From Secundilactobacillus silagincola (GTDB lineage: Bacteria > Bacillota > Bacilli > Lactobacillales > Lactobacillaceae), in the NCBI RefSeq assembly GCF_002583405.1, contig NZ_BCMJ01000001.1, positions 370,695 to 434,694 on the forward strand: a stretch of 64,000 nt of DNA, written 5' to 3'. The position numbers and the translations under genes were made by a program. The notes below the pieces were generated by a model that ran no database searches, was not told where the DNA came from, and saw only the letters and a program-made list of their open reading frames with translations. Each line of letters opens with the position of its first letter. The first letter of the stretch is position 1. This document shows, one piece after another, positions 18,549-27,674 of the stretch.

Positions 18549-18564
18549 CTTTTAAAGTGTTATA

Positions 18565-18606
18565 AATAGCGTATTGCACTGAAATAGTTGCAATGCGCTA
18601 TTTTTG
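18565..18606 (+). terminator. Intrinsic terminator of pox
   Basis: A 14-bp stem, AATAGCGTATTGCA pairing with TGCAATGCGCTATT through one G-T pair, runs into a T-rich tail. Confidence 0.88.
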
Positions 18607-18736
18607 TATCATGGATGCAACACGATATGGGGAAGATTATTTTAAGTTCTGTTATTACAAATTTGCCGTAATACACGCAAGATTAGTGAAATCTGGTATC
18701 ATACGGGTATACCTATCATGCAGGGAGGAAAAAGCG

Positions 18737-18928
18737 ATGGCGAAGTGGTTGAGTGAAAAACGTCCAAAACGTCGGGTATTTGGGGGAACCAACAGTGATC
18801 ACGAATTTGATTATGGGGAATTTTACACAAATTACGTCAAAACAAAACAAAAAGATATGTCCCGCCAACGTCAGCAGGCACAGCGGGTATCTGGTCAAAT
18901 TAAAAAAGAGCAGCAACGTCATTCGTAG
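18737..18928 (+). CDS. Small basic protein of unknown function
   Basis: A 63-residue protein from ATG 18737, preceded by GGGAGGAA. The open frame continues upstream to 18593 across the pox terminator, but that part is not credible. The product is hydrophilic, with MAKWLSEKRPKRRVFGG at the front, a Tyr/Phe-rich middle (FDYGEFYTNYV) and a Gln/Arg/Lys-rich, probably coiled tail. No domain is recognised. The excellent ribosome binding site and absence of an alternative gene support coding; the function is unknown. Confidence 0.65.
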   Translation: MAKWLSEKRPKRRVFGGTNSDHEFDYGEFYTNYVKTKQKDMSRQRQQAQRVSGQIKKEQQRHS

Positions 18929-18949
18929 GGTATCATCGATTTTAAAAAA

Positions 18950-19168
18950 GAGGCTGTGCCATAAGTCTATATTGGTAAGTATTTCATTTGGTTTCTTGAC
19001 TTAAAGACAATTTAAAGTTTGCTTTTGTTCAATACTTTAAGCTAGTCTAAAACTGTTCCACAACTCAGATTCCGGCCATTTAACGCAAAAAAGCGTATTC
19101 CGACAAGTTCGACGGAATACGCCTTTTTACGTTAAATTCTGGAATCTACCGAGTTGTATCACACTCTC
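18950..19168. repeat. MITE-like hairpin repeat, family 1, copy A
   Basis: Its ends read GAGGCTGTGCCATAAG and, inverted, GAGAGTGTGATACAAC. The flanks AAGTCTATATTGGTAA and ATTCTGGAATCTACCGAG recur, inverted, at 47901-48044, while the central hairpin (19082-19132) is different in sequence. It sits between convergent genes and the hairpin doubles as a two-way terminator. No transposase is encoded. Confidence 0.75.
19082..19132. terminator. Bidirectional hairpin inside repeat copy A
   Basis: AACG and GCGTATTCCG pair with CGGAATACGC and CGTT, with A-rich and T-rich tracts on either side. It can stop transcription of both the small upstream gene and the convergent lepB. Confidence 0.8.
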
Positions 19169-19176
19169 TTTGTTGG

Positions 19177-19761
19177 TTATTCGTATCCTAAACCATTCAC
19201 ATTGGCGCGCTGAGTTTTAGTCCCGGCCCAAAATGGGACTTTGACAACGCCAGCCACTTTACTCTTTTTCACGAAGCCCCAGTAACGGCCATCATTTGAA
19301 ACGCTTCGGTGGTCACCTAAAACGAAGTACTCACCTTTAGGAACAACCGTCACATGTTTACCCCAGCCGTACTGCTTTGCCAGCGTTTGTAATGTCCAGT
19401 TATGGTTACCGGTACCAGTAGTTGCTTCACTGTTACTGATAAAGCTTTGATCGACAACTTTATCATTTACGTAAAGCTTGTTGTTAACGAAGGAAACGGT
19501 ATCACCGGGTAAGCCGATAACACGCTTCACGTAGTCTGTGCCAGCTGTCGCTTCTGGATCAGCGCCATGGGCATCGAATACGATGACACTGAGGTGTTTG
19601 ATTTTGGCTTGCTTAAACATCCAGACCCGTTCGTTATTGGTCAAGTTAGGTTCCATTGAAGGCCCATCGACACGGACCGGTGATAAAATAAACGTTTTTA
19701 AGCCGAATGCCAGTAAGAGACCGATCACTACTGGTATGACGATTTCTTTGATGAATTTCAT
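19177..19761 (-). CDS. lepB: Signal peptidase I
   Basis: A membrane-bound serine protease that removes signal peptides from exported proteins. The start is MKFIKEIVIP (19761), behind GAAGGGAT; an upstream ATG in the frame has no ribosome site. An N-terminal helix (about 5-27) is followed by the nucleophile Ser35 in VDGPSMEPN, the general base Lys79 in DYVKRVIGLPGD, and GEYFVLGDHRSVSNDGRYWG. It has 194 residues with a single membrane anchor, as in Gram-positive SipS-type enzymes. It is transcribed as a single gene. Confidence 0.95.
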   Translation of the reverse strand: MKFIKEIVIPVVIGLLLAFGLKTFILSPVRVDGPSMEPNLTNNERVWMFKQAKIKHLSVIVFDAHGADPEATAGTDYVKRVIGLPGDTVSFVNNKLYVNDKVVDQSFISNSEATTGTGNHNWTLQTLAKQYGWGKHVTVVPKGEYFVLGDHRSVSNDGRYWGFVKKSKVAGVVKVPFWAGTKTQRANVNGLGYE

Positions 19762-19967
19762 TGAGTGGTTATATCCCTTCCAGAACCTGTAAACCAAGTC
19801 CTGTTATCTTAATTCACTCTATATTACTCTTTTTTGCTTAAAAGTCGCAATATGTCATGGTGATTTATTACAATGTTAATTGGCTTGTAAATGAATTTGC
19901 TAGTATTTTTCACGTATTTCCGTATCATTGTAAGTATGATGCCATTTAGAAGGGATGAACTGATAAC

Positions 19968-21149
19968 ATGTCTGAAAACCGTCACCGACTTCGCTTTGTT
20001 TTAATTTTGGGTACCTTAAGTGCCACGGGGCCATTATCCATTGATTTATACTTACCTGCTTTACCGCAAATGATGCGACAGTTCCAGACGTCAGCATCAT
20101 TGATTCAATTGAGCTTAACGGCCTGTCTATTAGGGTTGGCATTTGGTCAGCTGATTGCTGGTCCGTTGAGTGATCATTATGGCCGCAAGAAACCGCTGTT
20201 GGCCGGTTTTTTAGTGTTTGCGCTGGCGTCGTTTCTGATTGCATTGACCCATTCCATCACTATGTTGATCGTGATGCGGTTTATTCAGGGACTAGCTGGG
20301 GCCAGCGGTCAAGTTCTCTCTAGGGCAGTGGCACGTGATCTGTTTAGTGGTCATGCGCTAACTAATTTTTACGCCATCTTAAACGCGGTTAACGGTGTTT
20401 TCCCCATCATCGCACCCATTATCGGTGGCTACATGATTCAATTTGTACCGTGGCAGGCAATTTTTATGCTCCTTGGTGCGATTGGCCTAGTACTTTCCGG
20501 ACTCATCGTGGTTGGAATTCCGGAAACGTTAACACCAGACAAGCGTTTAACGGGGCCAATATTTGCGACTTTTAAGTCCTTTGTTAACTTAGTTAAGATG
20601 CCAGGATTTATGCGAAATATTATGATTACCGGATTAGTTTACGGCTGTTTATTCAGTTATATTTCAGCCTCAACCTTTATTTACCAGCAGCTGTTCCACC
20701 TGTCTGCCCAAACTTTCAGCCTGATTTATGCCATGAATGGTCTGGGAATCGTCATCGGTAGTGGTTTGCCCAGTCGCATTAATCACGTGTCGGAAGTGCG
20801 GCAAATGAAAGTTGGCATGGTAATCGTATTGGTGGATAGCTTAGCACTACTAGTTGGTTCATGGCTCCAGTTCCCGCTGATTGCGGTGGCGGTATTGCTG
20901 TGGTTCTTAGTGCTATTTATTGGAATGTTGCTCACCTTGACCACTTCCATCATCATGAATCAAACACCGCAAAATGCCGGTAGCGCGTCAGCATTGGTGG
21001 GGTTATCGCAAAATGCGTTTGGCGGTATCTCGTCACCTTTAGTGGGGCTATTCGGTACAGCCAGTTACGCGCCTATGGCCGGGTTAGTGTTGATCTACAG
21101 TTTGGGAGCGTTAGGACTTTCTTATCAGCGCCGAATGCATGCGAATTAA
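19968..21149 (+). CDS. Bcr/CflA-family multidrug efflux transporter (MFS)
   Basis: A 393-residue protein with about 12 membrane segments. The start includes LSATGPLSIDLYLPALPQM, the signature of the DHA1 Bcr/CflA subfamily. The MFS loop motif LIAGPLSDHYGRKKPLLAGF and the motif-C region LAGASGQVLSRAVARD follow. It presumably exports drugs by proton antiport; the substrate cannot be deduced. It has its own start region and precedes pepC by 43 bases, so the two could be co-transcribed. Confidence 0.9.
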   Translation: MSENRHRLRFVLILGTLSATGPLSIDLYLPALPQMMRQFQTSASLIQLSLTACLLGLAFGQLIAGPLSDHYGRKKPLLAGFLVFALASFLIALTHSITMLIVMRFIQGLAGASGQVLSRAVARDLFSGHALTNFYAILNAVNGVFPIIAPIIGGYMIQFVPWQAIFMLLGAIGLVLSGLIVVGIPETLTPDKRLTGPIFATFKSFVNLVKMPGFMRNIMITGLVYGCLFSYISASTFIYQQLFHLSAQTFSLIYAMNGLGIVIGSGLPSRINHVSEVRQMKVGMVIVLVDSLALLVGSWLQFPLIAVAVLLWFLVLFIGMLLTLTTSIIMNQTPQNAGSASALVGLSQNAFGGISSPLVGLFGTASYAPMAGLVLIYSLGALGLSYQRRMHAN

Positions 21150-21192
21150 AAAAGCAGTAGAATGAGTCTATTTATCAGGAGGAATGAATTGA

Positions 21193-22521
21193 ATGATCAA
21201 ATTGAATCCATCAGAACTAACAACAGATGATTTTAAACAGTATCATGAAGAATTAATGCAACGACCAGATGCAGCCGTCATCAGTCGTGCTGTAATGACT
21301 AATGGGGTCAACGCTGCAGCCACCGATCCGCAAGCTAAAGTGCGGCTTCACCGGGAATTTTCCGTTGAATTAGAAACGGGCACTGTGACCAATCAAAAAC
21401 AAAGTGGCCGTTGCTGGGAATTCTCGTTGTTGAATACGCTGCGACACAAGTTTGAACAGACCCATCACGTGAAAAACTTTGAACTATCGCAAAACTACCT
21501 GTTTTTCTGGGATAAAGTTGAACGGGCAAATATGTTTTACCAGCAGATTATCGCCACTGCTGATAAGGGTCCTAATGACCGTGAAGTTGCTTTTTACCTG
21601 AAAATGGCGGGTGGTGACGGCGGTCAATGGCCAATGGCAGCAGCCTTAGTGGAAAAATACGGGGTGATGCCTGCGTATGCGATGCCGGAAACCTACAATA
21701 CCGACCATACCAATGCTTTTGCGTCAACTTTAGCACTTAAAATGAAGCGGGATGCGGTGATTTTACGTGGTCTCGTTCGTGATGGTGCTAGTGCGGATCA
21801 ATTGGATGAAAAACGGCGTCAAATGGTGGGTGAAGTTTACCGAATGGCGGCTTATTCCTTCGGTGAACCACCAGCAACTTTCGATTTGGAATACCGAGAT
21901 AACGATAAAAAGTGGCACCGACAAGCTAATTTAACGCCAACTGCCTTTTTCCAGCAGGAATTTGACGTTGATTTGGAAGATTATGTCGTGGTGACGAATT
22001 CACCTGATAAGCCGTTAAACGAACTTTATCGTTTAGCTAGTCAGGAAAATGTCGCTGGTGGCAAGCAGATTCAATTCTTGAACGTGGATATGGCGGTTTT
22101 GAAAAAGACTGCGATTGCGCAGCTAAAGGATGGCGAAACGGTCTGGTTTGGCAACGATGTGCTACAGCAGATGAGTCGCGAGCAAGGTTTCTTAGACGCT
22201 AAATTATACCGGCGTGCAGAACTATTTGGCATCGATTTATCCATGAACAAAGCACAGCGGTTTGCCTACCATGAAGCTGAGGTGACCCATGCCATGACCT
22301 TGACGGGCGTCAATCTTGTAGATGGGCAGCCTAACCGTTGGAAGGTCGAAAATTCCTGGGGTGAAAAGAACGGTGAAAAAGGCTATTTCGTGATGACAGA
22401 TGACTGGATGGATCAGTTTGTCTACGAAGTCGTTGTGCACAAAAAGTACCTCACGGATGAGCAGCGGGCAATTTTGGCTCATCAGCCAGTTGAACTAGCA
22501 CCGTGGGATCCGTTGATGTAG
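21193..22521 (+). CDS. pepC: Cysteine aminopeptidase C family (PepC/E/G)
   Basis: A 442-residue papain-like C1B peptidase of the cytosol that trims peptides from proteolysis and peptide uptake. The catalytic residues are Cys74 in QSGRCWEFS, His366 in THAMTLTG and Asn387 in VENSWGEKNG. The length matches PepC and PepE. Glu76, where I would expect a hydrophobic residue in classical PepC (Cys-Trp-Ile/Met-Phe), could point to the PepE/PepG endopeptidase branch, so the symbol is provisional. An AGGAGG site lies before ATG 21193. Confidence 0.85.
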   Translation: MIKLNPSELTTDDFKQYHEELMQRPDAAVISRAVMTNGVNAAATDPQAKVRLHREFSVELETGTVTNQKQSGRCWEFSLLNTLRHKFEQTHHVKNFELSQNYLFFWDKVERANMFYQQIIATADKGPNDREVAFYLKMAGGDGGQWPMAAALVEKYGVMPAYAMPETYNTDHTNAFASTLALKMKRDAVILRGLVRDGASADQLDEKRRQMVGEVYRMAAYSFGEPPATFDLEYRDNDKKWHRQANLTPTAFFQQEFDVDLEDYVVVTNSPDKPLNELYRLASQENVAGGKQIQFLNVDMAVLKKTAIAQLKDGETVWFGNDVLQQMSREQGFLDAKLYRRAELFGIDLSMNKAQRFAYHEAEVTHAMTLTGVNLVDGQPNRWKVENSWGEKNGEKGYFVMTDDWMDQFVYEVVVHKKYLTDEQRAILAHQPVELAPWDPLM

Positions 22522-22530
22522 CTGGATTTA

Positions 22531-22581
22531 AAACAGAGTTTCAAGAAATCTAATCTAGATTTCCCGAAACTCTGTTTTTTC
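22531..22581 (+). terminator. Intrinsic terminator of pepC
   Basis: Stacked stems AAACAGAGTTTC with GAAACTCTGTTT and, inside, GAAATCTA with TAGATTTC around a three-base loop, then a T-run. Confidence 0.93.
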
Positions 22582-22729
22582 TACCATTTTTTCAAAATAA
22601 CACTACATTCCAGTGACTTTTTTGATAATTGCGCCATTATTATTGTTGTCTTTACGACCATTGATTGTAATCGTTTTCAGTCGAGAGTAGGCTAAATTTA
22701 AGTTGAAAATCTTGAATGGAGGCACCGCC

Positions 22730-23773
22730 ATGTTTAATGTCAGACCAACACTATCGCCTATTTCTGAAGCAAAACGTCACGCTATGAAGGTTAAATTGGA
22801 TGGGCTTGCTAAACCTACCGGAGGACTCGGCAGACTTGAGACACTGATGATTACCCTCGCTGGCATCCAGCAAACTACCAAACCCCGCACAGCAAAAAGG
22901 TGTGTGATGGTCTTTGCGGGTGATCATGGTGTTGAACGTGCTGGTGTTTCCGCAACACCGCGAAAAGTCACCTGGGAACAGTCCATTAATACCCTTGAAG
23001 GCCACACAACCGTAGCGTCTCTTGCGATAGCTAATCACTGTGACGTAAAAGTCATCGATGTGGGTGTTGACCACGATCTTAGTGGCACAGGCGTCATCGA
23101 TAAAAAAGTCAATTGGGGGACTAAAAATCTCGCTGAGGAACCGGCAATGACCCGTGATGAGGCTATCCAGTGTCTTCAAGCCGGTTATGACGTTGCCCTA
23201 GATACTATTAATGAAGGTAATGACTTATTACTTATTGGTGAACTGGGTGTTGGTAACACGACGCCAGCATCTGCCATTATCAGCGTTTTACTGGGTGTTC
23301 CAGCTGCTGACGTTGTTGGTCGCGGTTCGGTCATTTCCACTGAACGAATGGCACACAAAACTAAGGTGGTTGAAAAAGCCATCGCTGATTGGCAGCCTGA
23401 TCCTAATGATCCAGTTGACGTTTTGAGTAAGGTTGGCGGTTTTGAAATAGGGGCTAAAGCTGGTGCGATACTTTGCGCTGCTGAACATGGTGTACCGTTG
23501 ATCCTAGATGGTTTCCTCTCCTATGCAGGTGCGGTTATTGCGGAGAAGCTTGATCCCGGTGTGAAAGACCACTTAATTGCTTCTCATCTTTCCCGAGAAT
23601 TTGGCTCTAAATGTGCGCTGGATTGGCTAGGATTAACACCGATGTTAGATCTCCAAATGGCGGTGGGTGAAGGCAGTGGTGCTGTTTTGGCACTAAGCTT
23701 GATTGATGCCATGCAATCTGTATTGACGCATATGAATACTTTAGCGGATATTGACGTTCGCTTTAAGCCATAA
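22730..23773 (+). CDS. cobT: Nicotinate-nucleotide:dimethylbenzimidazole phosphoribosyltransferase
   Basis: CobT activates the cobalamin lower ligand base to its alpha-riboside phosphate. I chose ATG 22730, behind TGGAGG, giving 347 residues (the frame opens at TTG 22703). FAGDHGVERAGVSATP, GELGVGNTTPASAI and the catalytic Glu314 in AVGEGSGAVLAL are all present. It lies 7 kb after the main cobalamin operon with its own leader. No riboswitch is evident in the 150 bases upstream. Together with the CblS-like protein it offers two ways to make alpha-ribazole phosphate. Confidence 0.95.
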   Translation: MFNVRPTLSPISEAKRHAMKVKLDGLAKPTGGLGRLETLMITLAGIQQTTKPRTAKRCVMVFAGDHGVERAGVSATPRKVTWEQSINTLEGHTTVASLAIANHCDVKVIDVGVDHDLSGTGVIDKKVNWGTKNLAEEPAMTRDEAIQCLQAGYDVALDTINEGNDLLLIGELGVGNTTPASAIISVLLGVPAADVVGRGSVISTERMAHKTKVVEKAIADWQPDPNDPVDVLSKVGGFEIGAKAGAILCAAEHGVPLILDGFLSYAGAVIAEKLDPGVKDHLIASHLSREFGSKCALDWLGLTPMLDLQMAVGEGSGAVLALSLIDAMQSVLTHMNTLADIDVRFKP

Positions 23774-23884
23774 GTGTGATAAATGTGTTCAAATAAAGGC
23801 TCAAAACAAAAATTCCCCCAAAGTTTGGGGAATTTCCGTTTTGAGCCCTTATGCGCCACTCTTTAGACGCTTATTTCACACTCT
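23774..23884. repeat. Hairpin repeat, family 2, copy C, with bidirectional terminator
   Basis: A nested stem-loop fills the gap between convergent cobT and hom. GGCTCAAAAC (23798-23807) pairs with GTTTTGAGCC, and inside AATTCCCC pairs with GGGGAATT. The outer flank read on the minus strand, GAGTGTGAAATAAGCG, resembles that of the element at 35953. Both strands have U-rich ends. Confidence 0.75.
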
Positions 23885-23887
23885 ATT

Positions 23888-25165
23888 TTACAAGACTTTA
23901 TAAGCCGCCAGCAGCGACATGGTGTTAACTTTACTTAAATAGGTCTTTAAATCGTTTAATTGCGCTTTTGACATTTCATGGGTAATGATAACCACTCGGG
24001 CAGTCTGATCGTCATTTTTAGTTTGAACGATCTGACTGAAACTAGCGCCAATCTGGGTCATAATTTGCGTGAATTTCAGCATTTGACCTGGAGCATCAAG
24101 CATCTTAAGTGATAGATAATAAGGATAAATGACGTTTTTAGGATCAACTTTACCAACTTGGCTTTGGTAATTATTAAAGCCATTACCAGTGGTGCCAAGG
24201 ACGATGTTTTTAGTGACTGAAACAATGTCACTTAGCACACTGTTAGCAGTTGGTAAGCCACCGGCACCAGGACCATAGAATAGGGTTTCGCCAACGGCTT
24301 TACCAGTGACCATGACAGCGTTGTTTTCGTTGTTGATGGTTGCTAGCGGGTGATCCTGAGGAACTAAAACCGGTCCCACTTCGGCAAAAACGCCATCATC
24401 GATCCGGCGTGAAATTCCCAGTAATTTGATGGTATAACCAAAAGCATCAGCTTGTTGAACGTCTTCTTGCTGAATGGTTGAAATACCTTCAACAGACATA
24501 TTGGACATTTTGATGTGAGTGCCATACGAGAATTGGCTAAGAATTACCATCTTGTAGGCGGCATCGATTCCTTCCACATCGTTGGTGGGATCAGATTCTG
24601 CAAAACCCAGTTCCTGAGCCTTCATCAGTGCTTGATCATAGGACCAGTGTTTTCGCTGCATCTGGGTCAGAATGAAGTTAGTGGTGCCATTGACGATACC
24701 TTTAACTTCCGTGATGTAATCGGCTGCGAAGCTGGTGACAATGGTTCTCAAAATTGGGATTCCACCAGCGACACTGGCCTCATACATCAAATCACAGTGA
24801 TTTTGTTTTGCGATGACTGCTAGTTCTTCACCAGCGGAGGCAATTAAATCCTTGTTAGCTGTTACCACGTGCTTTTTAGCTTTTAATAATGAGGTAATAA
24901 TTTCCTTGGCCGGATGAACGCCCCCCATAACTTCGACCACAATTTTGATTTCTGGGTCGTCCACAATGGCAGTCAGGTCGTCAGTGACAGTGACGCCTTC
25001 CGGAACTTCCTGTTGATGTTTAGCAACGTTTCTAACCACCACGGTTTTAATGCTAAGGTTTCGACCGGTGATGTTTTGAACCTTATGGGAATTTTCAGTA
25101 ATCATTTTGAGGACGCTGCTGCCAACGGTCCCTAGGCCAACAAGGCCAATTTTAATTTCATCCAT
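23888..25165 (-). CDS. hom: Homoserine dehydrogenase
   Basis: A 425-residue NAD(P)-dependent enzyme reducing aspartate semialdehyde to homoserine for threonine and methionine synthesis. The N-terminal Rossmann motif is GLVGLGTVGSSVL at about 8-20; VTANKDLIA carries the substrate-site Lys, and GGIPILRT and GIVNGTTNFILT are family signatures. The C-terminal ~80 residues form an ACT domain, usually the site of threonine feedback. ATG 25165 has AAGGAGAA upstream. It is a single gene here; no thrB or thrC is adjacent. Confidence 0.95.
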   Translation of the reverse strand: MDEIKIGLVGLGTVGSSVLKMITENSHKVQNITGRNLSIKTVVVRNVAKHQQEVPEGVTVTDDLTAIVDDPEIKIVVEVMGGVHPAKEIITSLLKAKKHVVTANKDLIASAGEELAVIAKQNHCDLMYEASVAGGIPILRTIVTSFAADYITEVKGIVNGTTNFILTQMQRKHWSYDQALMKAQELGFAESDPTNDVEGIDAAYKMVILSQFSYGTHIKMSNMSVEGISTIQQEDVQQADAFGYTIKLLGISRRIDDGVFAEVGPVLVPQDHPLATINNENNAVMVTGKAVGETLFYGPGAGGLPTANSVLSDIVSVTKNIVLGTTGNGFNNYQSQVGKVDPKNVIYPYYLSLKMLDAPGQMLKFTQIMTQIGASFSQIVQTKNDDQTARVVIITHEMSKAQLNDLKTYLSKVNTMSLLAAYKVL

Positions 25166-25274
25166 TATCGGGTTCTCCTTGTCTGATTCTATATTTGTCT
25201 AGTATAGCAAATAATATGAGAACTTTGTGAAAATTAAAGATGAATTCTCATATAATCACCAAAAGTGAAGATAG

Positions 25275-25309
25275 AAAAACTCACCTAAACCGATAAGCTT
25301 AGGTGAGTT
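25275..25309 (-). terminator. Intrinsic terminator of the carboxypeptidase gene
   Basis: An 11-bp perfect stem, AACTCACCTAA with TTAGGTGAGTT, followed on the minus strand by a T-rich tail. Confidence 0.9.
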
Positions 25310-25335
25310 AAGAGATCGTTCATTTAGTGAAAGGG

Positions 25336-26607
25336 TTAGAAAATTTGTGAAAAAGCTTTTCCAATACCAGCGAAAAGGCGACTAAACCAGTTAGTACCAG
25401 TGGCATTACCTTGCTTAGCGACAGGTTTAGCCACCGTTTCAGCAGCCGTACCATTCTGGTTAGTAACGCTTGGTAACCCCGTATGGTTAAAGTTGGTGGT
25501 TGTTAGTGGCTGTCCCTTTTTAACGGGTAATTTTGTCGTCATCAACTTGCTAGTGACGTTAATCTTGTTTGGATCTTGACCGATACGGTACCACACCCGT
25601 GTTTGCTTTTCGGCGGGATTAACCGTGACCTTGCGTCCTTGAATATCATATGTTTTAGACGCTTCGGTGACGGGTTTGCTTCGTACCGTTTTATCTAAAT
25701 GCGTAATCAGGCCGTTCATGGCAGAGAAAGTACTTTGGCTGCCAATAATCGTTGCGATAAGCTCTCGACCGTTACGCCAGTACGTTATCGTTAAGCACAG
25801 GCCCGCAGTTTCAGTATAGCCGGTTTTTAGACCGGTTAAATGGTTGCTGGCACGATAGTAGTAGCCGGGTTTTAACATGGAATTAGCGTTGACCAAGGTT
25901 TGGCCATCCAGCTTATACGTCGCTTTATTGCTCCACTGATTAATTTGCGGGTAAGCCTTGATCAAATGCTGAGCCACGATACTAATGGCTTTAGCGCTGA
26001 CCATGTTTTGCGCCTTGTCAGAAGTACCTGATAGCTGATAGCCATAATGTTTCAAATCAGTATTATCTAGACCAGAACTGCTGACAAAATTGGCATCAAT
26101 CCCCCAGGCCTTGGCTTGATGGTTCATCATGCTAATAAACTTGGTGTTATTGCCACCGGTAACGGCTTTGCCAAGCGCAATGGCCGCTGAATTAGAAGAG
26201 GCAATCAATGCGGCTTGATAGAGTTCTTTGACGGTATATTGATTCGAGTGTTTAATTTTAAAAGAGCCTAAGGCATAGCTTTTACTCATTTTAATCAGTT
26301 GATTATCAACGGGGACTTTATCGTTCCAGTTGAGTTGATGATGCTTAATGGCTTGAGTCGTTAGATATAGAGTCATCATCTTTGATAGACTGGCAATCGG
26401 TAATTGCCGATCCGCATGATTTTCATATAGCGTTTGGCCGCTTTTAGCATCCATGACGTAAGCTGATTTGACCTTTGTATAGTCAGACATCCGGGTGTCT
26501 TTTTTACTTTTTGCGAAGCTAGGGCTTGCTGGTGCAAACACCAGTAGCATACAAATAAGTGCGATCAGAAAATTTGAAGCGCGCTTTTTTTTGTAAGTAT
26601 TTAAAAT
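25336..26607 (-). CDS. D-alanyl-D-alanine carboxypeptidase (DacA-type, PBP5-like)
   Basis: A secreted or membrane-associated serine enzyme trimming stem peptides of peptidoglycan. A signal peptide ends near PSFA. SxxK is in ASLSKMM, SxN in ASSNSAA and KTG in LKTGYTETAG. The frame is open to ATG 26658, but that ATG overlaps the probable -10 (TGCTATACT). The clear GGAGG site (26618-26622) is followed by no ATG, GTG or TTG in frame; ATT at 26607 stands at the right distance. I therefore mark 26607, giving about 423 residues, with the start unsettled. The C-terminal part (after about 330) is a beta-rich domain. Confidence 0.88.
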   Translation of the reverse strand: MLNTYKKKRASNFLIALICMLLVFAPASPSFAKSKKDTRMSDYTKVKSAYVMDAKSGQTLYENHADRQLPIASLSKMMTLYLTTQAIKHHQLNWNDKVPVDNQLIKMSKSYALGSFKIKHSNQYTVKELYQAALIASSNSAAIALGKAVTGGNNTKFISMMNHQAKAWGIDANFVSSSGLDNTDLKHYGYQLSGTSDKAQNMVSAKAISIVAQHLIKAYPQINQWSNKATYKLDGQTLVNANSMLKPGYYYRASNHLTGLKTGYTETAGLCLTITYWRNGRELIATIIGSQSTFSAMNGLITHLDKTVRSKPVTEASKTYDIQGRKVTVNPAEKQTRVWYRIGQDPNKINVTSKLMTTKLPVKKGQPLTTTNFNHTGLPSVTNQNGTAAETVAKPVAKQGNATGTNWFSRLFAGIGKAFSQIF

Positions 26608-27089
26608 AACGGGTACACCTCCGTTGCACAAAACTGAAACTAGTATAGCAGAAAACACCTATAAAAAGGGTCAAGAAAAGGTTAAATTATAACGAGAGTG
26701 GTTTTAACAACTAAAATGATTGGAAATTTTCATATCATATTATTACTATAATATATAGGTTATTAATCATAATTTCCCACAAAAAACGACCGTCTATTGG
26801 GGCGGTCGTCTCTTGAGAATATTCTATTTAACCATTATTGTGGCTATAAAAAGAATATAGATTGGTTATTAGGTTATTTGGTATGTGGCTACTATAATCC
26901 CAAATAAACGGATTTTCAACTGTTTTGAGGATATTTTTGGCTTTCCTGCAGTAATAAACTATGTATATAATTTAAAATTAATTAAATGCATAAATTGAGG
27001 CGAATGTTCCGGTTAACGTTTTTCCACCTAGCCTTAATAATTAATGCTATAATTTTTTTGAAGTGAATAATAAGGGGGCAGACACTTAA
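26608..27089. other. Intergenic region with carboxypeptidase promoter and an orphan terminator
   Basis: The part near 26640-26690 holds the minus-strand promoter (extended -10 TGCTATACT). At 26781-26809 a hairpin, ACGACCG with CGGTCGT, is followed on the minus strand by six T residues, so it would stop leftward transcripts. Yet no leftward gene exists between it and 27090. The rest is AT-rich with no ORF on either strand; a TATAAT before the acetyltransferase gene (near 27048) is the likely -10 of that gene. Confidence 0.6.
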
Positions 27090-27512
27090 GTGAAAGTAAG
27101 ACCAATGAAACCAAGTGATCGCCAAGCAGTGGCGCAAATTTATTTACGTGACCGTCAGCTGTATTTTCCGTGGGTAGCGCATCCTGATATTACGGATTTT
27201 AACCATGATTCGCGGGGAGAAGCGGTCTTTGTCGCAGAAATCGACGGACAAGTTGCTGGTTTTACCAGCCTCTTACCAGTTATGGATTTTATCCATCTAC
27301 TTTTCGTAGCGCCGGAATTTCGGCATCAAGGAGTTGGTCATGCGCTGATTCAGCGCATGCGCCAAGAGGCTATCGGTAATTTAACCTTAAAATGTGTGAT
27401 CGATAATGAAGCTGCACTAAAATTTTATGCCCACGAAGGATTTACGATTAGGCGGGAGGACCGGATCGCAGTCCCAGCTAATTACACGCTAATCGACTCA
27501 GCACAACAGTAA
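27090..27512 (+). CDS. GNAT-family N-acetyltransferase
   Basis: A 140-residue acetyl-CoA-dependent acyltransferase. The acetyl-CoA pyrophosphate loop is in VAPEFRHQGVGHALIQRM, preceded by the beta-4 strand FIHLLFV and followed by CVIDNEAALKFYAHEGF. The substrate is unknown. The start is GTG 27090, with AAGGGGGC 10 bases upstream. It is transcribed alone and ends at a hairpin. Confidence 0.87.
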   Translation: MKVRPMKPSDRQAVAQIYLRDRQLYFPWVAHPDITDFNHDSRGEAVFVAEIDGQVAGFTSLLPVMDFIHLLFVAPEFRHQGVGHALIQRMRQEAIGNLTLKCVIDNEAALKFYAHEGFTIRREDRIAVPANYTLIDSAQQ

Positions 27513-27519
27513 TAACAAG

Positions 27520-27558
27520 ATAGCCTGATCATTTATTGACGATGATCGGGTTATTTAT
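27520..27558 (+). terminator. Intrinsic terminator of the acetyltransferase gene
   Basis: A 13-bp stem, ATAGCCTGATCAT with ATGATCGGGTTAT (two G-T pairs), and a short T-rich tail. Confidence 0.8.
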
Positions 27559-27674
27559 TGGGCTTAAATGAACCATACAAGGCAGATTCTTTGAAAATCG
27601 TTCACTGTCCATTGAAATGCATTAACTCGCTGACCTATTATAAAAGTAGCTTTAAAAGGGAGAGTTAGAGGATT

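Noticed and set aside
22582..22729. Cobalamin riboswitch before cobT
   Set aside because: No B12-box (GCCACTG-like) sequence or typical receptor stems are seen in the leader.
22751..23179. 142-codon frame opposite cobT
   Set aside because: The conserved cobT motifs lie in the opposite strand; no start signal is present for this frame.
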